Position numbers and translations under genes: made by a program. From Enterobacter pseudoroggenkampii (lineage in GTDB: Bacteria > Pseudomonadota > Gammaproteobacteria > Enterobacterales > Enterobacteriaceae), in assembly GCF_026420145.1 (NCBI RefSeq), contig NZ_JAPMLV010000007.1, positions 62,001 through 126,000 on the forward strand: a DNA stretch of 64,000 nucleotides, read 5' to 3'. Below are positions 51,057-60,458 of the stretch, piece after piece; the stretch's first letter is position 1, and each line of letters begins with the position of its first letter. The notes below the pieces were generated by a model. That model saw only the letters and a list, made by a program, of their open reading frames with translations, had not been told where the DNA came from and made no database searches.

Positions 51057-51080
51057 GCCCGGTTTTGACCGGGCATTTTT
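51057..51080. terminator. Terminator between nudE and mrcA
   Basis: The stem GCCCGG / CCGGGC around TTTTGA is followed by ATTTTTAT on the plus strand. It can end nudE transcripts. An A-poor left flank makes it less suited to mrcA. Confidence 0.8.
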
Positions 51081-51084
51081 ATGT

Positions 51085-53637
51085 TTAGAACAGCTCGTGC
51101 GTTTCGCCGTTGTCAATGATCTCTGTGCCCACCTCATGCACCGCCTGTGCGGTTGGCTGGGTGCCCTCAATGAAATACTCTTCGCGACTGTTACCGCCGT
51201 TGGCGAGCTGGCCCGTACTGCGGTCGATATTGACCGTCACCACGCCTGGCGGTGGCGTCAGCGGCTGCTCCGGCACGCCTTCGAGAACGGACTTCATGTA
51301 GGCGTCCCAGGCCGGCTGCGCGCTCTTCGCTCCGCCTTCGTAGCCGGAAATCTGATCCTTAATCGCGCCGGAGGCCGTTGTACGACCTAAGTCGCGGCGG
51401 TGATCGTCGAAGCCGATCCAGACCGATGTCACCACGCCCGGCCCGTAACCGGAGAACCACGCGTCTTTCGAGCTGTTGGTTGTCCCCGTTTTACCGCCGA
51501 TATCATGGCGCTGCAAATCACGTCCTGCACGCCAGCCGGTACCCTGCCAGCCCGGTTCACCGAAGATGTTGGTGTTCAGCGCGCTTTTGATCAGGAACGA
51601 CAGCGGCGTGTTGATCACATGCGGGGCATACTGCTGCGCACCGGTCTGCGCCACCAGCGCCTGGTTCGCCTGTTCCAGCTGCGGCTGCGGCACAACGCCG
51701 TTCTGCTGCTCCTGCGACACGGCCGGGTCTTCCATGTCCTTGTTTTCAAGCACGTCGGATTTCGGCGTGTTGCCATAAATGACTGGAATATCGCAGTCAG
51801 GGCAGGCAATTTTCGGCTTCGCTTCAAACAGCACGCCGCCCTGGTCGTTCTCGATCTTGCTGATGAAGTACGGGTCAATCAGGAAGCCGCCGTTGGCCAT
51901 CACCGAGTAACCGCGTGCGACCTGAAGCGGCGTAAAGGAGGCTGAGCCCAACGCCAGCGACTCGGTGCGAACGATATTCTGCGCCGGGAAGCCGAAGCGC
52001 TGCAGATACTCTGCGGCATAGTCGACGCCCATCGCGCGCATGGCGCGTACCATCACCACGTTTTTCGACTGTCCCAGGCCCTGACGAAGACGAATAGGAC
52101 CGGCATACTCTGCAGGGGAGTTCTTCGGCTGCCAGTCGGAACCGGCACCGGCATCCCAGCGGGAAATTGGCACGTCGTTAAGGATGCTGGCGAGGGTCAA
52201 GCCCTTATCCATCGCTGCCGTGTAGAGGAACGGTTTGATATTGGAACCGACCTGACGCAGCGCCTGGGTGGCGCGGTTAAATTTGCTCTGGTTGAAATCA
52301 AACCCGCCGACCAGGGCCAGGACGGCGCCGTTCTGCGGGTTGATAGAGACCAGGGCCGAGTTGACGTCCGGCACCTGTGCCAGCCACCAGGATTCACCTA
52401 CCTTGCGCACCCAGATTTGCTGCCCGGTTTGTACCGCGTCGGTCACTTTACGCGGCGTGGCGCCCTGCAGCGTATCCGAGCGGTACGGACGCGCCCAGCG
52501 GATACCGTCCATACGCAGGGAGACGGAGGTACCGTCCGCAAGTGTCGCAACGGCCTCCTGAGGATCGGCCTGCGTCACCACGGCAGGAAGGAGCGGACCG
52601 TAGGTTGGCAGCGCCTTCAGCGTACTGGTGATTTTTTTGCTGTCCCACGCGCTTTCGCCCACTTTCCACAGCACGTTTGACGGGCCGCGATAGCCGTGAC
52701 GCATATCGTAGTCCATCACGTTGTTGCGTACCGCTTCCTGCGCCGCCTGCTGCACTTTACGGGTGACGGTGGTGTACACGCGATAGCCATCTTCATAGGC
52801 CTTGTCGCCATAACGATTCACCATCTCCTGGCGAACCATCTCGGTCAGGTAAGGGGAGGCGAAGGCGATCTCAGGGGCGTGGTAGTTAGCGTCAATGACA
52901 TCGTTACGCGCCTGCTCGTACTCGCTCTGGCTGATGTAGCCTTCGCTCAGCATACGTGACAGGACGACGTTCCGACGCGCGGTGGCGCGATCGAGCGAGT
53001 AGAGCGGGTTAAACGTGGACGGCGCTTTTGGCAGACCGGCAATGGTTGCCATTTCGCTTAAGGTGAGTTGCTCAACAGGCTTACCGAAGTACACCTGTGC
53101 GGCAGCCCCCACGCCATAAGCGCGGTAGCCCAGGTAGATTTTGTTGAGGTACAGCTCAAGGATTTCGTCTTTGCTCAGCAGCTGCTCAATACGGATAGCA
53201 AGGAACACCTCTTTGATCTTACGTATCAGCGTCTTTTCAGGGCTGAGGAAGAAGTTACGCGCCAGCTGCTGCGTAATGGTACTCGCCCCCTGAGAGGCGT
53301 GACCAGAGAACAGCGCAATGCTCGCGGCGCGGAAAATCCCCACCGGATCGACACCGTGGTGCTCGTAAAAACGGCTGTCCTCCGTGGCGATAAAGGCTTT
53401 CACCATCACAGGGGGAATTTGGTTTAAGGTCAGCGGAATACGACGCTTCTCGCCATACTGCGCCATGAGCTCGCCATCGGCGCTATAGACCTGCATCGGG
53501 ATCTGGAGTCGCACATCGCGAAGCGTGGCGACATCAGGTAGCTGTGGCTCAATATATTTGTACAAACCGTAAATCGAGCCTGCTCCCAGCAGAATGCAAC
53601 AGACTGCAAGGATGAATAAATACTTTACGAACTTCAC
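51085..53637 (-). CDS. mrcA: MrcA (PBP1A), bifunctional peptidoglycan synthase
   Basis: A class A penicillin-binding protein of 850 residues from the chosen start. A short cytoplasmic start and one membrane helix (about 5-28) precede the GT51 transglycosylase domain (ATEDSRFYEHHGVDPVGI, GASTITQQLARNFFLS). An OB-like insert and the transpeptidase follow, with the SxxK motif SNIKPFLY, the SxN region and KTGTTNSSKDAWF. It starts with GTG (MKFVKYLF) at 53637, the E. coli-like site. A second GTG at 53661 would add eight residues. It diverges from hofM. Confidence 0.96.
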   Translation of the reverse strand: MKFVKYLFILAVCCILLGAGSIYGLYKYIEPQLPDVATLRDVRLQIPMQVYSADGELMAQYGEKRRIPLTLNQIPPVMVKAFIATEDSRFYEHHGVDPVGIFRAASIALFSGHASQGASTITQQLARNFFLSPEKTLIRKIKEVFLAIRIEQLLSKDEILELYLNKIYLGYRAYGVGAAAQVYFGKPVEQLTLSEMATIAGLPKAPSTFNPLYSLDRATARRNVVLSRMLSEGYISQSEYEQARNDVIDANYHAPEIAFASPYLTEMVRQEMVNRYGDKAYEDGYRVYTTVTRKVQQAAQEAVRNNVMDYDMRHGYRGPSNVLWKVGESAWDSKKITSTLKALPTYGPLLPAVVTQADPQEAVATLADGTSVSLRMDGIRWARPYRSDTLQGATPRKVTDAVQTGQQIWVRKVGESWWLAQVPDVNSALVSINPQNGAVLALVGGFDFNQSKFNRATQALRQVGSNIKPFLYTAAMDKGLTLASILNDVPISRWDAGAGSDWQPKNSPAEYAGPIRLRQGLGQSKNVVMVRAMRAMGVDYAAEYLQRFGFPAQNIVRTESLALGSASFTPLQVARGYSVMANGGFLIDPYFISKIENDQGGVLFEAKPKIACPDCDIPVIYGNTPKSDVLENKDMEDPAVSQEQQNGVVPQPQLEQANQALVAQTGAQQYAPHVINTPLSFLIKSALNTNIFGEPGWQGTGWRAGRDLQRHDIGGKTGTTNSSKDAWFSGYGPGVVTSVWIGFDDHRRDLGRTTASGAIKDQISGYEGGAKSAQPAWDAYMKSVLEGVPEQPLTPPPGVVTVNIDRSTGQLANGGNSREEYFIEGTQPTAQAVHEVGTEIIDNGETHELF

Positions 53638-53757
53638 CGGAGATTTCCCATTTGGTTTCACTTGGGCAGTTTCTAAACAATCGCGCGGTAGTATAAAGGC
53701 AAGCCTGATTCATTGATATAGCCGTCAGGGTGACGGGCGATAAGGAGATCGTGAAGC

Positions 53758-54534
53758 ATGGCTTTCAAAACTTGGCAAACGGGCATTCATATTCAACAGG
53801 ATAGGGTGCTGATCGTCGCACTGGCCCGGGAGAAGTCCGGCTGGTGTTTGCGGCGCTGGTGGGCAATCCCGCTGGCTGAAGGCATCATTCGTGACGGCAA
53901 AATTTATCAGTCAGAACAGCTGGTTGATGCGTTACGCGACTGGCGAAAAACGCTGCCGCACTACCACCGGGCGTTCCTCTCTTTCCCGGCAGCACGCACC
54001 CTGCAGCGGTCGCTTGCCCGTCCGACCGTTGCGCTGCGCGACAGCGAGCAGCTCTCATGGCTTGGCGCCGCGCTCGCCCGCGAACTGGAGATGTCTGCCG
54101 ATACGCTCTGTTTCGATTACGTGCAGGATACGCTCAGCAATACCTTTCAGGTGACAGCCGCACAAAACAACGAGGTTGACACCCTTCTGGCGCTGGCGAA
54201 GGCGCTGCGTTTGCGGCTGATGACCATTACGCCGGATGCCAGCGCTCTGGCGAATCTTCTTCCTGCGGTGACACCAGCGAAGTGCATCGCCTGGCGGGAC
54301 GAGCGGCAGTGGCTCTGGGCGATGCGCCACCAGTGGGGACGCCGCTTTACCACAGAAGCAGACAATGTGGCTGAGCTGTCGGCGCTGCTGGCGCTTGGTC
54401 CGGATGACATCGCGCTGTTTGATAGCCGACGTGACCCGTGGGAAATCCTTGAGCGCTGCCATGCTCCGCTGCCGGACTGCGGCGCTGATTATACCGTTGC
54501 GCTGGCGCTGGCCATGAGCGAGGTGCCCGGATGA
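53758..54534 (+). CDS. hofM: HofM, PilM-like protein for DNA use
   Basis: A 258-residue protein similar to E. coli HofM, distantly related to the actin-like PilM/ComA of type IV pilus systems. It starts MAFKTWQTGIHIQQDRVLIVAL, where the PilM-type N-terminal beta hairpin is expected. In E. coli the hof genes are needed to use external double-stranded DNA as a carbon source. It is the first gene of hofMNOPQ and overlaps hofN by four bases. Confidence 0.9.
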   Translation: MAFKTWQTGIHIQQDRVLIVALAREKSGWCLRRWWAIPLAEGIIRDGKIYQSEQLVDALRDWRKTLPHYHRAFLSFPAARTLQRSLARPTVALRDSEQLSWLGAALARELEMSADTLCFDYVQDTLSNTFQVTAAQNNEVDTLLALAKALRLRLMTITPDASALANLLPAVTPAKCIAWRDERQWLWAMRHQWGRRFTTEADNVAELSALLALGPDDIALFDSRRDPWEILERCHAPLPDCGADYTVALALAMSEVPG

Positions 54535-55025
54535 GCATCATGAACTTTCTGCCCTGGCGGCAGCAGCGGCGCGCGCGATGCCTGCGTTTCTGGGGCGCAA
54601 TGTGTGTCGGCACCGTACTGTTAATCTTCATGGCCATTTTCTGTCTGCGGATGAACCCTCTTATGAGGCTGCACGCGCTGCAAACGGATCTGACGGGCCT
54701 GCAGGCCGTGCAGCATGTGCTTCTCTCCCGGCAGAGACTCGCCTCACAGGCGCAGCTGCCAGCGCAGGAACTTCAACGACGTGCATGGCAACCGGTGCTG
54801 GAAACCCTTTCCCGCACCATTCCGGCACAGGTCTGGCTGACAGAGCTGCGCTATCAGCCTCCTGCTCTGATGCTGAGCGGGTATGCCATAACCCTGCCGG
54901 CCCTGTCTGCTCTGCGCGATGCACTTGGCCAAATAGCGGGTTTTACGCCCGGGACGGCGGGTGAGCTTCGGCGGGACAGCCAGGGGCGCTGGATGTTCAC
55001 GCTTCAGCTTAAAAGCGAGGGGTAA
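54531..55025 (+). CDS. hofN: HofN, PilN-like inner membrane protein
   Basis: A 164-residue bitopic protein. A basic cytoplasmic start (MSIMNFLPWRQQRRARCLRFW) with the PilM-binding type motif NFLPWR is followed by one membrane helix (about residues 23-42) and a periplasmic coiled-coil and domain. This arrangement is typical of PilN. It is somewhat shorter than E. coli HofN (about 179). It overlaps hofM by four bases and is followed after three bases by hofO. Confidence 0.87.
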   Translation: MSIMNFLPWRQQRRARCLRFWGAMCVGTVLLIFMAIFCLRMNPLMRLHALQTDLTGLQAVQHVLLSRQRLASQAQLPAQELQRRAWQPVLETLSRTIPAQVWLTELRYQPPALMLSGYAITLPALSALRDALGQIAGFTPGTAGELRRDSQGRWMFTLQLKSEG

Positions 55026-55028
55026 CGC

Positions 55029-55484
55029 GTGGATACCCTGTTAGAACGCTGGTGCGAAAGCCGTCCCTGGTATCGGGTGCTCTTCTGGTGTCTGGGGAGT
55101 CTCCTGGCAGGACTGGCCGCGTGGGGCACCTTGCTCAGACCGGTAGACAGGCAGTGTGCTGAACGACAGCGCCAGCTGATTCAGGACACGAGAACTAACG
55201 CAGCGTTATGGCCTGCCGTCAGAAAGGTGCCGTTTCGTCCGGAAACGCCGGAATCACGGGAATTGATATCTTTTTCCCCGCTCGATTTTCAGGGTGATAA
55301 CACGACGCTGGTTCACTGGAAGCCGCTGCAGAACGGAGGGGAACTGATGCTGGAGGTTGAGTGGCAGGCGCTTCCGGCGCTTTTTTCCCGGCTGGCGCAG
55401 CAGGATGTGCAGATCGCCGCTTTTGCGATTGTGCCACAAGGTACGGCGTTGCGCCTGCGGCTGGAGCTGGCACATGCGAAATAG
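55029..55484 (+). CDS. hofO: HofO, PilO-like inner membrane protein
   Basis: A 151-residue protein with one membrane helix near the start (VLFWCLGSLLAGLAAWGTLL) and a periplasmic region ending in a ferredoxin-like fold, as in PilO. It starts with GTG at 55029, three bases after the hofN stop. The first codons of hofP overlap its last eleven bases. Sequence conservation is low in this family. The call rests on size, topology and position between hofN and hofP. Confidence 0.85.
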   Translation: MDTLLERWCESRPWYRVLFWCLGSLLAGLAAWGTLLRPVDRQCAERQRQLIQDTRTNAALWPAVRKVPFRPETPESRELISFSPLDFQGDNTTLVHWKPLQNGGELMLEVEWQALPALFSRLAQQDVQIAAFAIVPQGTALRLRLELAHAK

Positions 55485-55878
55485 CGCGCGATATTTGCTG
55501 GTTTGCTCAGCGCTGCTATTGACCGGCATGCGCGATCCGTTTCACCCGCCGGACGATCCCTGCGCCATTGGCGAGCTGGCGCAGTGGCACTATCGCGGCA
55601 TGGTGGGAGGACAGCAGGCTATCGGCATTTTACAGGATGGGCAAAAGCGCTGGTACCGGCTGAAAACGCATGAGCGCTTCCCGGCAGGCTGGACGATAAC
55701 AGCCATCAATGCAACGGAACTGGTTGTTGATGTGGGTGACACATGTGAACCAGAAAAATGGACGTGGCAACGAGAAGGAACGGATAAGAATGAATTTACG
55801 GATAATGCTGTGGCTGCTGGCGTTCAGCCATCCGCTGTGGGCCGCCGCGCCAAAACCGGTCACGCTGGTGGTGGATGA
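55474..55878 (+). CDS. hofP: HofP, PilP-like protein
   Basis: A 134-residue protein, the E. coli length. A hydrophobic start (ARYLLVCSALLLTG) is followed by MRDPFHPPDDPCAIGELAQWHYRGMVGG, which closely matches E. coli HofP and recalls the PilP linker to the secretin. The GQKRWYRLKTHE and DTCEPEKWTWQREG parts are also conserved. The start at 55474 lies within the end of hofO. Its last 89 bases overlap the start of hofQ in another frame, so the same DNA is read twice. Confidence 0.88.
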   Translation: MRNSARYLLVCSALLLTGMRDPFHPPDDPCAIGELAQWHYRGMVGGQQAIGILQDGQKRWYRLKTHERFPAGWTITAINATELVVDVGDTCEPEKWTWQREGTDKNEFTDNAVAAGVQPSAVGRRAKTGHAGGG

Positions 55879-57028
55879 CGTTCCTGTGGTCCAGGTGTTA
55901 CAGGCCCTGGTCGCACAGGAGAACCGTAATCTGGTGGTCTCGCCTGATGTCGGCGGCTCGCTTTCGCTTAACCTGACGCGCGTCACCTGGCGGCAGGCGT
56001 TACGGACGGTAGTCTCCAGTGCCGGACTTGTCCTGCGCGAGGACGCGGGCATTTTTTACGTGCATACCGCCGCCTGGCAGCGTGAACAGCAGGAACGTTC
56101 AGAACAGGAGCGGGCGCGTCGACAGCTTGATGCGCCGCTGGTGTCTCACACTATCCCTTTTTCCTATGCCGATGCCGGAGAGCTGCAAAAAGCCGCGGAA
56201 AAACTTCTGAGCCCGAAGGGGAGTTTATCTGTCGACAAACGCACCAACCGCCTGCTGATCCGGGATAACCAGACGGTGGTGGAGACGCTGCAGCGCTGGG
56301 CCGCTCAGATGGATATTCCCGTCGAACAGATCGAGCTGGCGGCGCACATTGTGACCATTAATGAAAAAAGCCTGCGTGAGCTGGGAGTGAAGTGGAATCT
56401 CGCCGACGCCACCGACGCGGGCAAGGTTGGCCAGCTCACCACGCTTGGCAGCGATCTTTCCGTCGCCAGCGCCACCAGCCACGTGGGTTTTAACATCGGA
56501 CGGATCAATGGTCGGCTGCTGGATCTGGAGCTCTCTGCGCTGGAGCAAAAACAGCAGGTCGATATCATCGCCAGCCCGCGGCTGCTGGCCTCGCATATGC
56601 AGCCGGCCAGTATCAAGCAGGGGAGTGAGATCCCGTATCAGGTCTCAAGCGGTGAAAGCGGCGCCACCTCCGTTGAGTTTAAGGAAGCGGTATTAGGGAT
56701 GGAGGTCACGCCGGTGGTGTTACCGGGAGGGCGCGTGCGCCTGAAATTGCACATCAGCGAAAATATGCCGGGACAGGTTCTGCAGCAGGCGGACGGCGAA
56801 ACGCTGGCGATCGACAAACAGGAGATAGAAACCCAGGTGGAGGTAAAAAGTGGAGAAACGCTGGCGTTGGGCGGAATTTTTTCGCAGAAGAACAAAACCG
56901 GCAGTGACAGCGTGCCGGGGCTGGGAAAAATCCCCTGGATTGGTCAGCTTTTTCGCCATGACGGGAAAGACAACGAACGGCGTGAGTTAGTGGTGTTTAT
57001 TACACCACGTCTGGTCGGTATTCGCTGA
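55790..57028 (+). CDS. hofQ: HofQ, secretin of the DNA-use apparatus
   Basis: A 412-residue outer membrane secretin of the PilQ/ComE type, the same length as E. coli HofQ. The signal peptide (MNLRIMLWLLAFSHPLWA) precedes the N-domains (VTLVVDDVPVVQVLQALVAQENRNLVVSPDVGG) and the secretin core (LEQKQQVDIIASPRLLASHMQPASIKQGSEIPYQV). The C-terminus GQLFRHDGKDNERRELVVFITPRLV is the secretin signature. The start at 55790 is inside hofP. It ends the hof operon. The 286-bp gap to aroK (57029-57314) has AT-rich promoter-like DNA and a start-proximal ribosome site only. Confidence 0.95.
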   Translation: MNLRIMLWLLAFSHPLWAAAPKPVTLVVDDVPVVQVLQALVAQENRNLVVSPDVGGSLSLNLTRVTWRQALRTVVSSAGLVLREDAGIFYVHTAAWQREQQERSEQERARRQLDAPLVSHTIPFSYADAGELQKAAEKLLSPKGSLSVDKRTNRLLIRDNQTVVETLQRWAAQMDIPVEQIELAAHIVTINEKSLRELGVKWNLADATDAGKVGQLTTLGSDLSVASATSHVGFNIGRINGRLLDLELSALEQKQQVDIIASPRLLASHMQPASIKQGSEIPYQVSSGESGATSVEFKEAVLGMEVTPVVLPGGRVRLKLHISENMPGQVLQQADGETLAIDKQEIETQVEVKSGETLALGGIFSQKNKTGSDSVPGLGKIPWIGQLFRHDGKDNERRELVVFITPRLVGIR

Positions 57029-57314
57029 CGGGTAACGATCCCCGCAATGAATTTGCATTCAGTTTGTTGCAGATGTTTGACGTGGGGCATGAATTAGCAT
57101 ACAAGGAGTACCGATTTGAGTTGGACTTACGTCTTATTACCTTATGCGCCCGGCGCGGTGATTTAATCAGTTGCCAAACAAGCCGGAGTATTGAGATAAT
57201 TTTTAGTCTGACTCTCGCTCTATTGCATATGAGGTTTCAGTTCATGTCCTGCTACGCCGGGTGTCTGCGCAGCGGGGATTACCATTAACGAATAGTCTTA
57301 GTAGTACCGATAAA

Positions 57315-57836
57315 ATGGCAGAGAAACGCAATATCTTTCTGGTTGGGCCTATGGGTGCCGGCAAAAGCACTATTGGGCGTCAGTTAGCTCAACAACTCAA
57401 TATGGAATTTTACGATTCTGATCAAGAGATTGAGAAACGAACCGGAGCTGATGTGGGCTGGGTTTTCGACGTAGAAGGCGAAGAAGGTTTCCGTGACCGA
57501 GAAGAAAAAGTGATCAACGAACTCACGGAAAAACAGGGCATCGTTCTGGCAACAGGCGGCGGCTCTGTGAAATCTCGCGAAACCCGCAACCGTCTCTCCG
57601 CCCGTGGCGTAGTGGTCTATCTTGAGACGACTATCGAGAAACAGCTGGCACGTACGCAGCGCGATAAAAAGCGCCCGCTGCTGCAGGTTGAAACGCCACC
57701 ACGCGAAGTTCTGGAAGCGTTGGCCGATGAACGCAATCCGCTGTATGAAGAGATTGCCGATGTGACCATTCGTACTGACGACCAGAGCGCTAAAGTGGTT
57801 GCAAACCAGATTATTCATATGCTGGAAAGCAACTGA
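57315..57836 (+). CDS. aroK: AroK, shikimate kinase I
   Basis: A 173-residue kinase phosphorylating shikimate at the 3-hydroxyl in aromatic amino acid synthesis. The Walker A motif is [14 protein letters not shown] near residues 11-24. The shikimate-binding parts are [13 protein letters not shown] and ATGGGSVKS, and the lid has RDKKRPLL. The start [11 protein letters not shown] (57315) gives the E. coli length; the frame is open 18 codons earlier. It is the first gene of aroK-aroB-damX-dam-rpe-gph-trpS. Confidence 0.97.
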   Translation: MAEKRNIFLVGPMGAGKSTIGRQLAQQLNMEFYDSDQEIEKRTGADVGWVFDVEGEEGFRDREEKVINELTEKQGIVLATGGGSVKSRETRNRLSARGVVVYLETTIEKQLARTQRDKKRPLLQVETPPREVLEALADERNPLYEEIADVTIRTDDQSAKVVANQIIHMLESN

Positions 57837-57893
57837 TTCTGGCTTTATATACACTCGCCTGCGGGTAAAAGCATTAAAGGTGGATGTCGCGTC

Positions 57894-58982
57894 ATGGAGA
57901 GGATTACAGTTACTCTCGGGGAACGTAGTTACCCTATCACCATCGCGGCTGGTTTGTTTAACGACCCAGCTTCCTTTTTACCACTGAAAGCGGGTGATCA
58001 GGCGATGCTGGTCACCAATGAGACGCTGGCTCCGCTTTATCTCGACCGCGTACGCCACCTGTTTGAGCAGGCGGGCGTAAAAGTCGACAGTGTGATTCTC
58101 CCCGATGGCGAGCAGTATAAAAGCCTGACGGTACTGGATACCGTCTTTACCGCATTGCTGCAAAAACCACACGGTCGCGATACAACACTGCTTGCCCTGG
58201 GCGGCGGTGTTGTTGGCGATCTGACCGGTTTTGCGGCCGCAAGCTATCAACGTGGCGTCCGTTTTATTCAAATCCCGACCACGTTGCTGTCCCAGGTCGA
58301 CTCCTCTGTCGGTGGCAAAACGGCAGTCAACCATCCGCTCGGTAAAAACATGATTGGCGCCTTCTACCAGCCCGCATCGGTGGTGGTGGATCTCGACTGT
58401 CTGAAAACGCTGCCGAAGCGCGAGCTGGCTTCTGGTCTGGCGGAAGTGATCAAATACGGCATTATTCTGGATGGCGAGTTCTTTAGCTGGCTTGAAGAGA
58501 ATATGGATGCGCTGCTGGGCCTGGATGAGGCTAAACTGGCATACTGCATTCGTCGTTGCTGTGAGCTGAAAGCAGAAGTTGTTGCCGCAGACGAGCGTGA
58601 AACGGGCTTACGTGCTTTACTGAATCTTGGGCATACGTTTGGTCACGCGATTGAAGCCGAAATGGGCTACGGTAACTGGCTGCACGGTGAAGCCGTCGCG
58701 GCCGGCATGGTGATGGCGGCTCGCACCTCCGAACGTCTCGGGCAGTTCAAGCCGGAAGAGACGGCACGCATCATTGCGCTGCTTGAGCGTGCAGGTTTGC
58801 CGGTGACCGGGCCGCAGGAGATGTCGGCGCAAGCGTATTTACCCCACATGATGCGCGATAAAAAAGTATTGGCAGGCGAGATGCGTCTTGTACTCCCGCT
58901 TGCCATAGGGAAGAGTGAAGTACGCGGCGGAGTGCCGCACGATGTCGTTCTTGGCGCTATCGCTGACTGTCAGCAGGCGTAA
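57894..58982 (+). CDS. aroB: AroB, 3-dehydroquinate synthase
   Basis: A 362-residue enzyme with bound NAD+ and a divalent metal. It cyclises DAHP to 3-dehydroquinate, the second shikimate step. NAD-binding stretches are [21 protein letters not shown] and [19 protein letters not shown]. Metal ligands fall in [13 protein letters not shown] and in [18 protein letters not shown] with a later HGEAVAAGM. Length equals E. coli. It lies 57 bp after aroK. Confidence 0.98.
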   Translation: MERITVTLGERSYPITIAAGLFNDPASFLPLKAGDQAMLVTNETLAPLYLDRVRHLFEQAGVKVDSVILPDGEQYKSLTVLDTVFTALLQKPHGRDTTLLALGGGVVGDLTGFAAASYQRGVRFIQIPTTLLSQVDSSVGGKTAVNHPLGKNMIGAFYQPASVVVDLDCLKTLPKRELASGLAEVIKYGIILDGEFFSWLEENMDALLGLDEAKLAYCIRRCCELKAEVVAADERETGLRALLNLGHTFGHAIEAEMGYGNWLHGEAVAAGMVMAARTSERLGQFKPEETARIIALLERAGLPVTGPQEMSAQAYLPHMMRDKKVLAGEMRLVLPLAIGKSEVRGGVPHDVVLGAIADCQQA

Positions 58983-59074
58983 CAACTAGAAAGGTCAGGC
59001 CACTGTCGCAGGTGGTCGTTTAGCTTCAGGTGAAATGCAAAGTCGTTGGCATAAGCCTTTGAGTGGGGTGTTAA

Positions 59075-60391
59075 ATGGATGAATTCAAACCAGAAGACGA
59101 GCTGAAACCCGATCCCAGCGATCGTCGTACTGGTCGTTCTCGTCAATCTTCAGAACGTGATAACGAGCCGCAGATCAACTTTGACGATGTTGATCTGGAT
59201 GCAGACGATCGTCGCCCTTCGCGCAACCGCAACGCGCACGAGGAGCGAGCAGAAGAGGATTATGAGTCCGAAGAAGATTCAATGGACGAACAGCCTGTAG
59301 AGCGTCGCCCGCGTAAACGTAAAAAAGCCGCTGCGCCTAAACCGGCGTCCCGCCAGTACATCATGATGGGCCTTGGCGTTCTGGTGCTTGTGCTGCTGAT
59401 TGTCGGCATTGGCTCCGCGCTTAAAGCACCGTCAACGAACTCAACCGAGCAAACGGCTTCCGCTGAGAAGAGCATCAACCTGTCCGGTAACGATGCGTCC
59501 AATCAGGCGAATGGTGCGCAGCCTGCTCCGGGTACCACTTCCGCAGAGCAGACCGCAGGGAACACCGCAGCGCCGCAGGATGTTTCTCTGCCGCCTGTTT
59601 CTTCAACCCCTGCTCAGGGTCAGGCACCTGCTACGCCTGAAGGCCAGCAGCGCGTAGAAGTTCAGGGAGACCTGAACAATGCGCTGACGCAGCCGCAGAA
59701 CCAGCAGCAGGTTGATAACGTCGTGGTTAACTCTACGCTGCCAACTGAACCTGCAACCGTTGCCCCGGTTCGCGGTGGTAACGCTCAGCCGCAAGCGGCC
59801 GCGACGGAAACCAAGCCGCGCCAGACGCAGACTGCGGCACGTCCTGAACGTAAGCAGGCGGTGATTGAGCCTAAGCGTGAAACCAAACCTCAGGCAGTCG
59901 TTAAAGCGCCTGAAGTGAAAGCTGTTCCGGCCCAGCCGAAACATACCGAAACGGCCGCGGTGAGCGAGCCGGCTAAAGCGCCCGTCACGCAGACTGCGCC
60001 GAAAGCCACGGCGACCACCACGGCACCGGCTGCCACAGCTGCACCTGCAGCAACGGCTCCAGCAGCCACGGCAACAGCCTCCAGCAGCGCCGCAGGTAAA
60101 ACTGCAGGTAACGTTGGCTCGCTGAAGTCTGCGCCATCCAGCAACTACACGCTACAGCTAAGCAGTTCGTCTAACTATGACAACCTCAACAGCTGGGCGA
60201 AGAAATCAAATCTGAAAAACTACGTTGTTTATCAGACGACCCGTAACGGTCAGCCGTGGTATGTGCTGGTGAGCGGTGTTTATTCGTCCAAAGATGAAGC
60301 AAAACGTGCCGTAGCGGCGCTGCCAGCTGATGTTCAGGCGAAAAACCCATGGGCGAAGCCGATTCATCAGGTTCAGGCCGATCTGAAGTAA
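59075..60391 (+). CDS. damX: DamX, SPOR-domain cell division protein
   Basis: A 438-residue bitopic membrane protein of the division ring. The cytoplasmic part (1-90) is acidic then basic. One membrane helix ([19 protein letters not shown], about residues 90-108) is followed by a long Ala/Pro/Thr/Gln-rich periplasmic linker. A C-terminal SPOR domain begins near [19 protein letters not shown] and binds denuded glycan at the septum. It is about ten residues longer than E. coli DamX, the difference probably in the linker. It lies between aroB and dam. Confidence 0.95.
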   Translation: MDEFKPEDELKPDPSDRRTGRSRQSSERDNEPQINFDDVDLDADDRRPSRNRNAHEERAEEDYESEEDSMDEQPVERRPRKRKKAAAPKPASRQYIMMGLGVLVLVLLIVGIGSALKAPSTNSTEQTASAEKSINLSGNDASNQANGAQPAPGTTSAEQTAGNTAAPQDVSLPPVSSTPAQGQAPATPEGQQRVEVQGDLNNALTQPQNQQQVDNVVVNSTLPTEPATVAPVRGGNAQPQAAATETKPRQTQTAARPERKQAVIEPKRETKPQAVVKAPEVKAVPAQPKHTETAAVSEPAKAPVTQTAPKATATTTAPAATAAPAATAPAATATASSSAAGKTAGNVGSLKSAPSSNYTLQLSSSSNYDNLNSWAKKSNLKNYVVYQTTRNGQPWYVLVSGVYSSKDEAKRAVAALPADVQAKNPWAKPIHQVQADLK

Positions 60392-60458
60392 TGTTTAAAG
60401 CGCAGGATGCTGTCGGAGCTTTCTCCACAGCTGGAGAAGGTGTAATCAGTTAGTCAGC

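Noticed and set aside
57064..57288. A 74-codon open frame upstream of aroK
   Set aside because: It lies in AT-rich promoter DNA, has an irregular amino acid make-up and no convincing ribosome site. I could not support it as a gene or leader peptide.
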